From Fibrobacter sp. (GTDB taxonomy: Bacteria > Fibrobacterota > Fibrobacteria > Fibrobacterales > Fibrobacteraceae): DNA of 64,000 nucleotides. The notes beneath the pieces were generated by a model, which ran no database searches, had not been told where the DNA came from, and was given only the letters and a program-made list of their open reading frames with translations. Shown piece after piece: positions 26,965-36,356 of the stretch. The translations under genes and the position numbers were made by a program. How positions within the stretch are numbered: position 1 is the stretch's first letter; each line of letters starts with the position of its first letter. Where the stretch lies: the NCBI GenBank assembly GCA_024399035.1, contig JAKSID010000011.1, positions 16,858 to 80,857 of the forward strand, written 5' to 3'.

Positions 26965-27492
26965 ATGCTGAAGAAATTTTCTGTCCTTATGATATCCTTC
27001 GCCGCCGCAGCCACTTTCTACGCCTGCGGAGATTCCTCCAGCGGTCCAGCCACCAGCGGCACCAGCGAATGGAGAGAATATTGCCTTGATGTCATCAACA
27101 AGTACCGCGCCTCCGAAAGCAAGGCGGCCCTGACTTTAGCCGATGAATCTAAGCAGAGTTGCACCGACAAGCAGGCAGCCAACGATCTTAAAGACAACAA
27201 GGCCCACGGCCACTTCAGTGATTGCGGAGAATCCGCCCAGAATTCCGGTCCCAACATTTCCCTTTCCTGGATTGGTTCCGACAGCGCCATTGTGGACTAC
27301 TATTTGGAAATGATGTGGGACGAAAAGAAACTGATTGAAAGCGGTAAACGAGATCCGAACAAATCCGAAGATTATTCTTACATCGGCCATTACCTGAACA
27401 TGAGCAATACGAAATACACTTCCGTGTCCTGCGGGTTGGCAAAATCCTCCGACGGAAAGACCGGCTGGTTCAACGTCAATTTCTATAGGTAA
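26965..27492 (+). CDS. CAP/SCP-domain lipoprotein
   Basis: The 175-residue protein has a lipoprotein signal (FYACG, Cys at about 21) and then a CAP fold: CLDVINKYRASESKAALTLA (helix 1), a DKQAANDLKDNKAHGHFSDC segment with the first cavity His, and YIGHYLNMSNTKYTSVSCGLA containing the GHY(x)N-type motif. The function of bacterial CAP proteins is mostly unknown, though an envelope role is usual. The gene ends 2 nt before ung, so co-transcription is likely without obvious functional linkage. Confidence 0.82.
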   Translation: MLKKFSVLMISFAAAATFYACGDSSSGPATSGTSEWREYCLDVINKYRASESKAALTLADESKQSCTDKQAANDLKDNKAHGHFSDCGESAQNSGPNISLSWIGSDSAIVDYYLEMMWDEKKLIESGKRDPNKSEDYSYIGHYLNMSNTKYTSVSCGLAKSSDGKTGWFNVNFYR

Positions 27493-27494
27493 GT

Positions 27495-28172
27495 ATGACT
27501 GTAAAACTTGAAGAATCCTGGCTGAACCTGCTGAACGACCAGTTCGAGCAGCCCTATTTTAAACAAATTAAGGAAAAGCTCCTTCAGGAAAGGGCTGCAG
27601 GCCATGTGGTCTATCCTCCTGGTTCCAAGATTTTTGCCGCACTGGACTTTTGCCCCGTGGACAAGGTGAAGGCTGTTATTATCGGACAGGACCCTTACCA
27701 TAACCCGGGCCAGGCTCACGGTCTCTGCTTTTCCGTTCCCCAGGGCATTGAACCTCCCCCGTCCCTGATCAATATCTTCAAGGAACTTCACGACGACTTG
27801 GGAATCAATCCGCCACCCCACGGCAACCTGGAAAGCTGGGCCCAGCAGGGAATCCTTCTGCTGAACGCCTCCCTGACGGTCCGCGCCCACATGGCGGCAA
27901 GCCACGCCGGATTCGGCTGGCAGCAGTTCACCGACACCATCATTCAGCGTTTGTCCCAGACCCGAGAAAACCTGGTATTCCTGCTTTGGGGCAGTTTTGC
28001 CATTAAAAAGCAGGATCTGGTGGCACCTGGCCGCGGTCATTTGATTCTTACCGCACCCCACCCCAGTCCTCTTTCCGCCTACCGAGGTTTCTTCGGTTGC
28101 AAGCACTTCAGCAAGGCAAATGCCTACCTGCAAAGCAAGGGTCTGGAACCTATCGACTGGAGCATCAATTAA
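27495..28172 (+). CDS. ung: Uracil-DNA glycosylase
   Basis: This repair enzyme removes uracil from DNA. The 225-residue protein is standard length for family 1. GQDPYHNPGQAHG near 67-79 carries the catalytic Asp, PPPSLINIFKEL binds DNA, LLLNASLTV is the uracil-specificity Asn motif, and HPSPLSAYRGFFG near 191-203 is the leucine loop with the catalytic His. It follows the CAP lipoprotein by 2 nt. Confidence 0.98.
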   Translation: MTVKLEESWLNLLNDQFEQPYFKQIKEKLLQERAAGHVVYPPGSKIFAALDFCPVDKVKAVIIGQDPYHNPGQAHGLCFSVPQGIEPPPSLINIFKELHDDLGINPPPHGNLESWAQQGILLLNASLTVRAHMAASHAGFGWQQFTDTIIQRLSQTRENLVFLLWGSFAIKKQDLVAPGRGHLILTAPHPSPLSAYRGFFGCKHFSKANAYLQSKGLEPIDWSIN

Positions 28173-28255
28173 AGCGGAAACTTTTTGCGGCTATCTGACC
28201 TGCGAGAGCTGCCCCCGCGTGGGCACCAAAAACAAAAATTTCTATTATTTGAACT
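28173..28255 (+). repeat. Short intergenic copy of the TTTTTGCGGCTATCTG / CCCCCGCGTGGG sequence
   Basis: TTTTTGCGGCTATCTG (28183-28198) resembles TTTTTTGCGACTATCTG at 10720-10736. CCCCCGCGTGGG (28213-28224) matches 4336-4347 exactly. The copy lies directly upstream of the DUF4321 start, in an AT-rich leader without a Shine-Dalgarno site. Confidence 0.5.
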
Positions 28256-28579
28256 ATGAATTCGAAGAACACTTTTGCACGTCTCGTGCTTTTCATTGTG
28301 CTGGGCCTTGTTATCGGCGGAGTCCTGGGTGAATGCCTGGGTGTTCTGTTCGGTCAGCTCGGTGAATTGATGAACGCTGGTGGCTACAACAACATTGTCC
28401 ACAACTTCTTTGTTTCATCTTTCAATTTTAACATCGGTTTCCCCGACAAGCCGGAACCTCTTGTACTTGACCTGTACCTGATCAAGCTCGCCATCGGCTG
28501 CAGCTTCAAGATCAACGTGGTCAGCGTCATCGGCATGGTTGTCGGCATCTACATTATGAAATGGTCCGGAGGAAGGTAA
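28256..28579 (+). CDS. DUF4321-like membrane protein
   Basis: The 107-residue protein has an N-terminal membrane helix (LVLFIVLGLVIGGVLGECLG) and a C-terminal one (NVVSVIGMVVGIYIMKW) around a soluble middle of about 45 residues. The GxxxGxxLGE pattern in the first helix matches the DUF4321 family as I remember it; the function is unknown. The stop lies 3 nt before gatA, so translation is coupled. The position just upstream of gatA is where gatC often sits, but this sequence is not GatC-like. Confidence 0.7.
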   Translation: MNSKNTFARLVLFIVLGLVIGGVLGECLGVLFGQLGELMNAGGYNNIVHNFFVSSFNFNIGFPDKPEPLVLDLYLIKLAIGCSFKINVVSVIGMVVGIYIMKWSGGR

Positions 28580-28582
28580 TTT

Positions 28583-30001
28583 ATGCTTACTATTGATGAA
28601 CTCCAAGCTCAGTTGGCCAGCGGCGCAACCACTTCTGTGAAGCTCACGGAAGAAGCTCTCGCTAAGGTCGAAGCTACTAAGAACTTGAACGCCTACATTT
28701 CCGTTCTCAACGAACGAGCATTGGCTAAGGCTGCTGAATCCGACAAGCGCCGTGCAGAAGGCAAGACCCTGGGTGCTTTGGACGGTATTCCCGTCGCTAT
28801 CAAGGACAATATGTGCCTTGAAGGAACCCGCACCACTGCCGCTTCCAAGATTCTTGAAAACTTCGTGGCACCCTACACCGCTACCGCTGTTGAAAAGTTG
28901 GAAGCTGCAGGCGCCATCATTATCGGTAAGACCAACATGGACGAATTCGCCATGGGCTCTTCCAATGAAACTTCCTATTTCGGTCCTGTGAAGAATCCTC
29001 TGGATGAAACCCGCGTTCCGGGTGGTTCCTCCGGTGGTTCTGCCGTAGCCGTTGCCAGCGGCACCGTTGCCATTGCACTTGGCTCCGACACTGGTGGATC
29101 TATCCGTCAGCCCGCCGCCTGCACAGGCGTTGTGGGCCTTAAGCCCACCTACGGCCGCGTTTCCCGTTACGGTCTGTTGGCATACGCCAGCTCCCTGGAC
29201 CAGATCGGCCCCTTCGGTTCTACCGTTAAGGATGCAGCTCTCTTGCTGAATGCAATCGTTGGCATCGACGCACACGATAACACCACCAGCACCCGCCCTG
29301 CCGAAGACTTTACCGCCAAGCTTGACGCTGGCGTCAAGGGCAAGGTCATTGGCGTTCCTAAGGAATACTTCGCCGAAGGTCTTGATCCGGAATGCAAGGC
29401 TGCAATCGAAGCCATGCTGAAGAAGCTGGAAGCAGAAGGCGCAACCATCAAGGAAGTAAGCCTCCCCAATATCGGTAACGCAGTCTCCAGCTACTACATC
29501 ATCGCAACTGCAGAAGCAAGCTCCAACCTCTCCCGCTACGATGGCGTTCGCTACGGTTACCGCAGCAAGGATGCCCGCAAGCTTATCGACCTGTACTCCA
29601 TGAGCCGCAGCGAAGCCTTCGGTAAGGAAGTGCAGCGCCGCATTCTCTTGGGTAGCTACGTTCTCTCTGCAGGCTTCTACGACGCTTACTACGTCCAGGC
29701 CCAGAAGGTCCGTCGCCTCATTACCGACGACTTCAACAAGGCCTTCGAAGAATGCGACGTAATCGCCAGCCCCACCATGCCGGGTCTCCCGCTGAAGTGC
29801 GGCATGAACGAAAGCGATCCCATGGCAGTTTACTTGAGCGACATCTACACCGTTAGCTTGAACCTGGCCGGTCTCCCCGGTGTTAGCGTTCCTTGCGGTA
29901 AGGCTGGCGGCCTGCCCGTTGGTCTCCAGTGGATTGGCAAGCCCTTCCAGGAAGCCGACCTGCTCTCCGTCGCAGCAGCTACCGAGAAGCTTGCAAAGTG
30001 A
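28583..30001 (+). CDS. gatA: Aspartyl/glutamyl-tRNA amidotransferase subunit A
   Basis: GatA releases ammonia from glutamine so that GatB can convert misacylated Glu-tRNA(Gln) or Asp-tRNA(Asn). The 472-residue protein has the amidase Lys-Ser-Ser triad: Lys in IPVAIKDNM near 72-80, Ser in GGSSGGSAVAVA near 149-160 and Ser in GSDTGGSIRQPA near 170-181. gatB and gatC are not in the window, so subunits are encoded apart. AGGAGG lies about 6 nt upstream of the start, one of the stronger ribosome-binding sites here. Confidence 0.97.
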   Translation: MLTIDELQAQLASGATTSVKLTEEALAKVEATKNLNAYISVLNERALAKAAESDKRRAEGKTLGALDGIPVAIKDNMCLEGTRTTAASKILENFVAPYTATAVEKLEAAGAIIIGKTNMDEFAMGSSNETSYFGPVKNPLDETRVPGGSSGGSAVAVASGTVAIALGSDTGGSIRQPAACTGVVGLKPTYGRVSRYGLLAYASSLDQIGPFGSTVKDAALLLNAIVGIDAHDNTTSTRPAEDFTAKLDAGVKGKVIGVPKEYFAEGLDPECKAAIEAMLKKLEAEGATIKEVSLPNIGNAVSSYYIIATAEASSNLSRYDGVRYGYRSKDARKLIDLYSMSRSEAFGKEVQRRILLGSYVLSAGFYDAYYVQAQKVRRLITDDFNKAFEECDVIASPTMPGLPLKCGMNESDPMAVYLSDIYTVSLNLAGLPGVSVPCGKAGGLPVGLQWIGKPFQEADLLSVAAATEKLAK

Positions 30002-30163
30002 GCCTGCACGAGGAAGCGTAGCTTACTCGTATTGGCGAACTGCAGCAGCGAACGCCGAAGGCGTTCAAAGCTCAACAAGTAATTCGGTTCATCGCGCTAC
30101 AGCGGCACACATAGTTTATTAGATAAGGATTCGCCCTTAAGGGGGCGGATCCTTTTTACTTAG
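30002..30163. repeat. Hairpin-containing spacer after gatA with terminator
   Basis: A perfect hairpin CGAACGCC-GAA-GGCGTTC lies at 30049-30067, flanked by GCGAACTGCAGCAG and AAAGCTCAACAAG. Those flanks resemble ones at the CAAG-loop element at 4240-4350. Downstream is the gatA terminator (30125-30157). Confidence 0.5.
30125..30157 (+). terminator. Terminator of gatA
   Basis: AAGGATTCGCCC pairs with GGGCGGATCCTT (one G-U), with a short TTAAGG loop, followed by TTT. It lies 124 nt past the gatA stop. Confidence 0.85.
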
Positions 30164-30186
30164 AGAATTGAGCGGTGCAAACACGA

Positions 30187-30410
30187 AATTACCTATAAAC
30201 CTAGCATTACAACGTGACATATGGGTAATTTCACAAATAAATTAACATCAAAACGATTTAGTTAGCCGACCAGTCTCCATTCTATACCCATAAGCCGATT
30301 TAATATGGTTTGTTTATAGGTAATTATATCAAGCCCCTGAAAAACAGAAACAAGAAACACCACCATTTTACCCATAAATTTTATTAAAACATTTGATTTA
30401 TAGGTAAAAA
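30187..30410 (+). promoter_or_regulatory. Array of three inverted-repeat pairs (ACCYAT-N24-ATRGGT) upstream of the nuclease gene
   Basis: Three pairs of inverted half-sites share one geometry. ACCTAT 30191-30196 pairs with ATGGGT 30221-30226, ACCCAT 30286-30291 with ATAGGT 30316-30321, and ACCCAT 30370-30375 with ATAGGT 30400-30405. Each pair spans exactly 36 nt with a 24-nt spacer whose sequence is not conserved. Half-sites extend to about TTTATRGGTAA. The last ends 25 nt before the ATG, so it overlaps where a promoter should be. They could be operators for a dimer or tetramer contacting the same DNA face three turns apart, or replication or recombination sites. Confidence 0.7.
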
Positions 30411-30430
30411 AACAACCCACTTACGCCATT

Positions 30431-31258
30431 ATGTTCAACATCAAAGAAAATTTAGACTCAATCAACAACCAGATTACCAAACTTTTGCAGCACATCCCCA
30501 AAGTAGAGCACGAGCCTGGGACGCTAAGAGTAGCCATCAATAAAGGCTGCCCGCAGTTTTACCACATGACCCAAAAAGGGGACACAAACGGGAAATACAT
30601 CCCCAAATCAAATGTGGAACTCATTAAGTCCTTAGCGCAGAAAGACTACAATGAAAAGTGCCAGAGAATCCTCAAAAATTTGCAGAAGCAAATCAACGCT
30701 TTTTTAAGGAAATTCCATCCCGAGGAAATCTCCGCATTACATACAAAACTTGGGGTTCGCCGTGATTTCATTACCCCGCTGATTTTTACGGACGACGAAT
30801 TTGCAGCACAATGGCAGGCAACCCCTTACGCAGGGAAATCTATTTCAGGCAGTACGCAACTCATTACCTCACGGGGAGAACATGTGCGATCTAAATCCGA
30901 GTGCATCATTGCAGATACGTTGACTCGCCTAAACATTCCCTTTCGCTACGAAGCCCCGCTTAAAATCAACATCAGTGATAGTCCGGATACCAAAAGCAAG
31001 CGCAATACCGCAAAACACGCAGTCACTTTTCATCCAGACTTCACTTGCCTAAACAAGCGTACCCGCCAAGAATTCATCTGGGAACATTTTGGCATGATGG
31101 ACAAACCTGACTACGCCCACAACGCGGTAGAGAAAGAACGTATATATACAAGTGCAGGATTCATTCCCGGCGTAAATTTCATTGCCACCACCGAGACAAA
31201 CGACATTCCGCTGAACAGTAAACACGTTGAGCAACTAGCAAAACAACTTCTTCTATAA
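30431..31258 (+). CDS. Candidate PD-(D/E)XK-type endonuclease, orphan accessory gene
   Basis: I know no named family for this 275-residue protein. The N-terminal half (1-115) is helical with a basic, coiled-coil-like stretch (IKSLAQKDYNEKCQRILKNL). The C-terminal half has the order of a PD-(D/E)XK nuclease core: SKSECIIADTL (E157), HPDFTC (D203), then FIWEHFGMMD (E218, H219) and EKERIY (K235). From memory, uncharacterised proteins with VRSKSE, PDF and WEHFGMMD blocks are common in gut Firmicutes. The gene is more AT-rich than its neighbours, stands alone and has the inverted-repeat array upstream, which suggests transfer and self-contained regulation. The stop lies within a CAACTTC / GAAGTTG hairpin. 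Confidence 0.7.
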   Translation: MFNIKENLDSINNQITKLLQHIPKVEHEPGTLRVAINKGCPQFYHMTQKGDTNGKYIPKSNVELIKSLAQKDYNEKCQRILKNLQKQINAFLRKFHPEEISALHTKLGVRRDFITPLIFTDDEFAAQWQATPYAGKSISGSTQLITSRGEHVRSKSECIIADTLTRLNIPFRYEAPLKINISDSPDTKSKRNTAKHAVTFHPDFTCLNKRTRQEFIWEHFGMMDKPDYAHNAVEKERIYTSAGFIPGVNFIATTETNDIPLNSKHVEQLAKQLLL

Positions 31259-31266
31259 GGAAGTTG
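31244..31266 (+). terminator. Hairpin overlapping the nuclease stop codon
   Basis: CAACTTC (31244-31250) and GAAGTTG (31260-31266) enclose the TAA. The following T-run is short (TTTG), so termination strength is doubtful. Confidence 0.4.
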
Positions 31267-31314
31267 TTTGCATAAAAACGTTTATTTCTGGCAAAAAAAA
31301 GTTACCGCATGCTT

Positions 31315-31980
31315 TTAATTAGAAGAAATAAATTCAGTCAATTCTTCGTTAAACTTTTTCAAGGCATCATTGACGTGAGAGAATATATACCAGCAGTAAG
31401 CATCAATGGGATATTCTTCACTGTACACTCTTTTAAAGTCCCCATATTTTTTGACGACTTTCCTTTCTTTATCGACTATTCTTAAATTTTTGATTTCAAT
31501 GGTAATCACACCAGGAGTGGTATTACCAGAACTAAACAAGGCACCAATAAGTCCAAAATTAGCTGCGATGGCAGTTCCCCAGGAAAAATCCTGGTAACCG
31601 AAAAACGTACTCAACTCGCCCTTAAGCGTGAATTCATAATCATCATCCAAACTGACATCTTCAAACAAACGAGCTCGTTTAAAATGAGACACAAGCGAAC
31701 TATTAATTTTTTCAATAACAATATCAGCATATTCATTTTCTGCGTTCAAGCAGCGACGTGTATCATCAAATACATCCTCGCGATCTAAGCGGAGGGGCAA
31801 CGTACTTAAGGAGTCTCCATTGCTGCGATCATCCATAATATCAATGTTTATGGAATAGGGCAATGTTTGATCCATCGGCAGAATCTCTGAATCGTCGTAG
31901 ATAATTCTTCGAGTAGGTCCACAGCCCGTCAAAACAAAACCCAAAACAACAAGCACCATCAAATTGGCAACAATCTTCAT
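31315..31980 (-). CDS. Lipoprotein of unknown function
   Basis: The 221-residue protein has a lipoprotein signal (VLVVLGFVLTGCG, Cys20). The body has alternating strands and helices, including ADIVIEKINSSLVSHFKRARLFEDV and a beta-rich YEFTLKGELSTFFGYQDF, a layout like lipoproteins that assemble in the outer membrane. I cannot name a family. ATG 31980 is firm because AAGGAGG lies 7 nt upstream, the best ribosome-binding site in the region; a longer frame has no signal peptide. It is convergent with the nuclease gene. Confidence 0.8.
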   Translation of the reverse strand: MKIVANLMVLVVLGFVLTGCGPTRRIIYDDSEILPMDQTLPYSINIDIMDDRSNGDSLSTLPLRLDREDVFDDTRRCLNAENEYADIVIEKINSSLVSHFKRARLFEDVSLDDDYEFTLKGELSTFFGYQDFSWGTAIAANFGLIGALFSSGNTTPGVITIEIKNLRIVDKERKVVKKYGDFKRVYSEEYPIDAYCWYIFSHVNDALKKFNEELTEFISSN

Positions 31981-32103
31981 TTGTTCCTCCTTAAAAAGGA
32001 ATATAGAAATACAGAATCTACTCTCTTGTTTTTTTGAAAACTTTTGTTTACAAAAAACATCTTTTGTCATTCCACAGACAAACTTTTCATCAATAAGGAG
32101 CGC

Positions 32104-32583
32104 GTGCATTCAGCAAATATCTGCTGGTCTTTGACTACATTTGAATTCGTGAAATTCGAGAAGGACATTCTTTACATCTGGGTGGGCGGCAGCTGCGACT
32201 ATGGCCATAAGGAAAGGGCCGGCGGCGGGGCGTACATTGCGCAGCGCTTTCTCGAAGAATCAAAGGATGGAGCCGGGGCCGAGACAGTTCAAACCTACAC
32301 CTGTGCGGATTTCGACACCAAGGAATTCCAGATGATCTATCGGGCCATGGACCACGCCTTAGCCCAATTCGGCGAGCAGAACTCACTAGCCAAGACATCA
32401 CTCACCGAGTCGCAAGCGAAACAAAAAATCGTTTTCCTTTCCAACGTGCAGTACATCCAGAATTACCCGAAGCACGAAAACGTTGAAATCAAAATCCTGC
32501 CCTACCACAAGTTCCCGCAGCAAAAAGAAGTTCATGACTTGGCTAGCGAAGCCATGAAACAGCAGCGAGACGCAGCCAAGTAA
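32104..32583 (+). CDS. RNase HI-fold protein lacking catalytic carboxylates
   Basis: The 159-residue protein aligns by eye to RNase HI in order: ILYIWVGGSCDYG for VEIFTDGSC, GGGAYIAQRF for the next strand, TKEFQMIYRAMDHAL for the TNNRMELMAA helix, KIVFLSNVQYI for the STDSQY strand and EVHDLASEAM for CDELARAA. All four catalytic acids are changed (TDG to VGG, ME to QM, TDS to SNV, CDEL to VHDL). I infer a nucleic-acid-binding or scaffold role without hydrolysis. The start is uncertain: GTG 32104 has AAGGAG just upstream, while GTG 32149 would give the more typical MKFEKDILYI start. Confidence 0.65.
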   Translation: MHSANICWSLTTFEFVKFEKDILYIWVGGSCDYGHKERAGGGAYIAQRFLEESKDGAGAETVQTYTCADFDTKEFQMIYRAMDHALAQFGEQNSLAKTSLTESQAKQKIVFLSNVQYIQNYPKHENVEIKILPYHKFPQQKEVHDLASEAMKQQRDAAK

Positions 32584-32591
32584 CTAAAGAA

Positions 32592-32622
32592 GAAAGGCCC
32601 GGTCTAAGACCGAGCCTTTTCT
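32592..32622 (+). terminator. Bidirectional terminator between the RNase H-like gene and guaB
   Basis: AAGGCCCGGTC / GACCGAGCCTT (one mismatch, TAA loop) is followed by TTCTTG on the plus strand and TTCTTC on the minus strand. Confidence 0.85.
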
Positions 32623-32635
32623 TGTTAGTTTATGT

Positions 32636-32690
32636 GAGATTCCTCGACTTCGCGCCTTCGGCACTACGCTCGGAATGACATAAGGGAAAC
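32636..32690. repeat. GATTCC..GGAATGACA intergenic repeat between convergent genes
   Basis: GATTCCTCGACTTCGCGCC (32639-32657) and CTCGGAATGACATAAGG (32669-32685) form an imperfect inverted repeat. It ends in the GGAATGACA word related to the GGGATGACA repeats at 6719 and 57346. Confidence 0.6.
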
Positions 32691-32691
32691 C

Positions 32692-34224
<1,533 letters not shown>

Positions 34225-34232
34225 TTATAAAC

Positions 34233-35234
34233 ATGAAGAAATCACTTTTTGCAATCATAGCCCTTTCTCTAATACTCACTCCATTCTGCTTCGCCCAGAA
34301 AAAAAATGGCATTCAGCAGGCCATGGAAGCAATGAGAGACTCCAAGATTGTTTATTCTCTAAAGCAACTGGACAAACCCATTCCTGTCCCCGACCGCACA
34401 GGAAATTTGACCACAATCGCCTATCAGGTAAAAACAGACAAGGGAACCAAATACAAAGTATTTAAGCTAGAAGGCGAAGCCAAAAAGGTTGAACACGCCG
34501 CAGAACTGGATTTTGAAAACAAGCATTACGCAGATGCCCGCGAAAAATACAAGCGAGTCATGTTGATTGATCCATCCCAAACCTGGATGATGACACTCAT
34601 CGCCCAGACCTATGGTTTCGAAGGCAAGCTTAACGAAGCAGAATCCTGGTACAAAAAATCCATCGAGGCTAACTATATTGACTACCTCGCCCACTGGATG
34701 CTCTCCGACATTTATATGCTCAAGGGTGACAAGAAAAAAGCTTTGCAAGAGATTTCCATTGCAAAGGTCCTTAATAGAAACAATCCAAGACTGGAACAAA
34801 AGCGCAAAACCATCTATGCAGCGAACGGACTGGAAGCAAAAACTTGGACATTCAACCCTCAAGTACGCATAGAAAAAACTACCCCCAACAACATCGCTGT
34901 TTTCTCCGACACCGTTTGGACGGTTTACGCAATCGTTAAAACCGCATGGGAAATGGAGCCGGGCTACCGCGAAATGAAAGCACAAACGTTAAAGAATCTC
35001 GACTTGGAAACTTTGAAAAATTTGGAATGCTTGGAAGGTTTAATTGGGCCCAACGAACAGAAAGAAGGAATTGAAGTCATCGAACGTCTCAAAAAGGCAC
35101 TCAGCACAGACCAGGTCCATTCATTTATTTTCTTCGAAATCGAATTGCTAGACCATCCCGAAGAAGCTCTATATCTTAGCAAGGAACAAATTCAAAGACT
35201 CGTAGATTACCAGATTTCCACGGCAAGCATATAG
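34233..35234 (+). CDS. Exported TPR-repeat protein
   Basis: The 333-residue protein has a signal peptide (MKKSLFAIIALSLILTPFCFA). The middle (about 85-190) contains three tetratricopeptide units such as AAELDFENKHYADAREKYKR and EGKLNEAESWYKKSIEAN, usually platforms for protein binding. The C-terminal third is helical and unassigned. It is probably periplasmic. The next gene starts 10 nt later, so the two are likely co-transcribed. Confidence 0.8.
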   Translation: MKKSLFAIIALSLILTPFCFAQKKNGIQQAMEAMRDSKIVYSLKQLDKPIPVPDRTGNLTTIAYQVKTDKGTKYKVFKLEGEAKKVEHAAELDFENKHYADAREKYKRVMLIDPSQTWMMTLIAQTYGFEGKLNEAESWYKKSIEANYIDYLAHWMLSDIYMLKGDKKKALQEISIAKVLNRNNPRLEQKRKTIYAANGLEAKTWTFNPQVRIEKTTPNNIAVFSDTVWTVYAIVKTAWEMEPGYREMKAQTLKNLDLETLKNLECLEGLIGPNEQKEGIEVIERLKKALSTDQVHSFIFFEIELLDHPEEALYLSKEQIQRLVDYQISTASI

Positions 35235-35244
35235 GATTTTTCAA

Positions 35245-35736
35245 ATGAACACAGTCTTTATCATCATCGCAATTATCCTAGCTATTCTCGGATTCGTGGG
35301 AGCAGTAACTCCCGGCTTGCCCGGCCCTCCCCTGAGCTGGTTTGGACTTTTAATTTTGGGATTCCATTCCGCTGTGGATTTCAGCACCACCATGCTGGTG
35401 GTGACCGCGATCTTAGCAGTTGCTATCACGGTTCTGGACTATGTGATTCCGTCCCTTAGCACCAAGAAATTCGGCGGAAGCAAGGCCGGCGTATGGGGCT
35501 GTAATATTGGTCTTGTGATTTCTATTATCGGATTGCCCTTTGGCCCCCAAGGTCTGTTGGGCGTGATTGTGTGGCCCTTCCTGGGAGCATTGATCGGCGA
35601 ACTGATTGTAAGTCACGACATTCAGGTTTCACTGAAGTCTGCCACAGGAGCATTCGCAGGATTTTTGTGTGGCAGCGGTCTAAAGCTGATCTACGCCGCA
35701 GCCATCGTGTTTATTATGATTTTGCAGTTGTTCTAG
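35245..35736 (+). CDS. DUF456 family membrane protein
   Basis: The 163-residue protein has four to five hydrophobic segments rich in Gly and Pro. The family features are visible: VGAVTPGLPGPPLSWFGLLILG at the start, a conserved DYVIPSLSTKKFGGSKAGVWG loop in the middle and a Gly-rich C-terminal helix pair. It is an integral inner-membrane protein of unknown function. A strong terminator follows. Confidence 0.88.
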   Translation: MNTVFIIIAIILAILGFVGAVTPGLPGPPLSWFGLLILGFHSAVDFSTTMLVVTAILAVAITVLDYVIPSLSTKKFGGSKAGVWGCNIGLVISIIGLPFGPQGLLGVIVWPFLGALIGELIVSHDIQVSLKSATGAFAGFLCGSGLKLIYAAAIVFIMILQLF

Positions 35737-35763
35737 AACAAACTAATTTCCGCAAAACTAAAA

Positions 35764-35797
35764 AACGCTTGGTTCAACCCAAGCGTTCTTTTTTTGA
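35764..35797 (+). terminator. Terminator between the DUF456 gene and apt
   Basis: AACGCTTGG / CCAAGCGTT encloses TTCAAC and is followed by CTTTTTTTG. It lies between convergent genes. Confidence 0.9.
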
Positions 35798-35814
35798 TTT
35801 TCTAGATACCGTGA

Positions 35815-36339
35815 TTATGCGCCTTCGTAGCTGAGCACGCAGTCTACGTCGTAACCGTCCAGTTTCTTGCGGCCGTTGAGGCCCAAGAGTTCCATGACGA
35901 AAACAAGCTTTACCACCTTGCCGCCAAGCATTTCTGCAAGGTCAATCGCAGCCTTTGCGGTGCCGCCCGTAGCCAGCAAGTCGTCGATGACCAACACGCG
36001 CTGACCCGGCTGGATTGCGTCCTTATGGATTTCCACCGTAGCGGTACCGTATTCCAGATCGTAGGTGGTTTCTACGGTTGCGCAAGGCAGCTTGCCTTTT
36101 TTGCGGCAAAGGACCACGGGAATATTCAAGTTGTATGCAATGGGAGTTCCGAACAAGAAACCGCGGGATTCCAAGGCCACGATTACATCGGGCTTGGCCT
36201 CTGCCACGATCTTCTGAAGTTCGTCAATAGCCAGCTTAAAACCTTCGGCGCTCTGGAGGATTCCGGTAATATCGCGGAACAAAATGCCCGGCTTAGGGAA
36301 ATCAGGAATTTCTCGTACGTATTTTTTCAAGTCGCTCAT
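35815..36339 (-). CDS. apt: Adenine phosphoribosyltransferase
   Basis: This enzyme salvages adenine to AMP using PRPP. The 174-residue protein is of standard length. PDFPKPGILFRDIT near 11-24 and ALESRGFLFG are family blocks, and VLVIDDLLATGGTA near 123-136 is the PRPP-binding motif. It starts 17 nt after pth on the same strand, suggesting co-transcription with the translation genes upstream. Confidence 0.96.
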   Translation of the reverse strand: MSDLKKYVREIPDFPKPGILFRDITGILQSAEGFKLAIDELQKIVAEAKPDVIVALESRGFLFGTPIAYNLNIPVVLCRKKGKLPCATVETTYDLEYGTATVEIHKDAIQPGQRVLVIDDLLATGGTAKAAIDLAEMLGGKVVKLVFVMELLGLNGRKKLDGYDVDCVLSYEGA

Positions 36340-36356
36340 ATTACTTTCCGTGTGGC

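Noticed and set aside
30187..30410. CRISPR array
   Set aside because: Although each unit spans 36 nt, only the outer six to ten bases are conserved. The middles differ and the gaps are unequal (59 and 48 nt), so these are paired half-sites and not CRISPR repeats.
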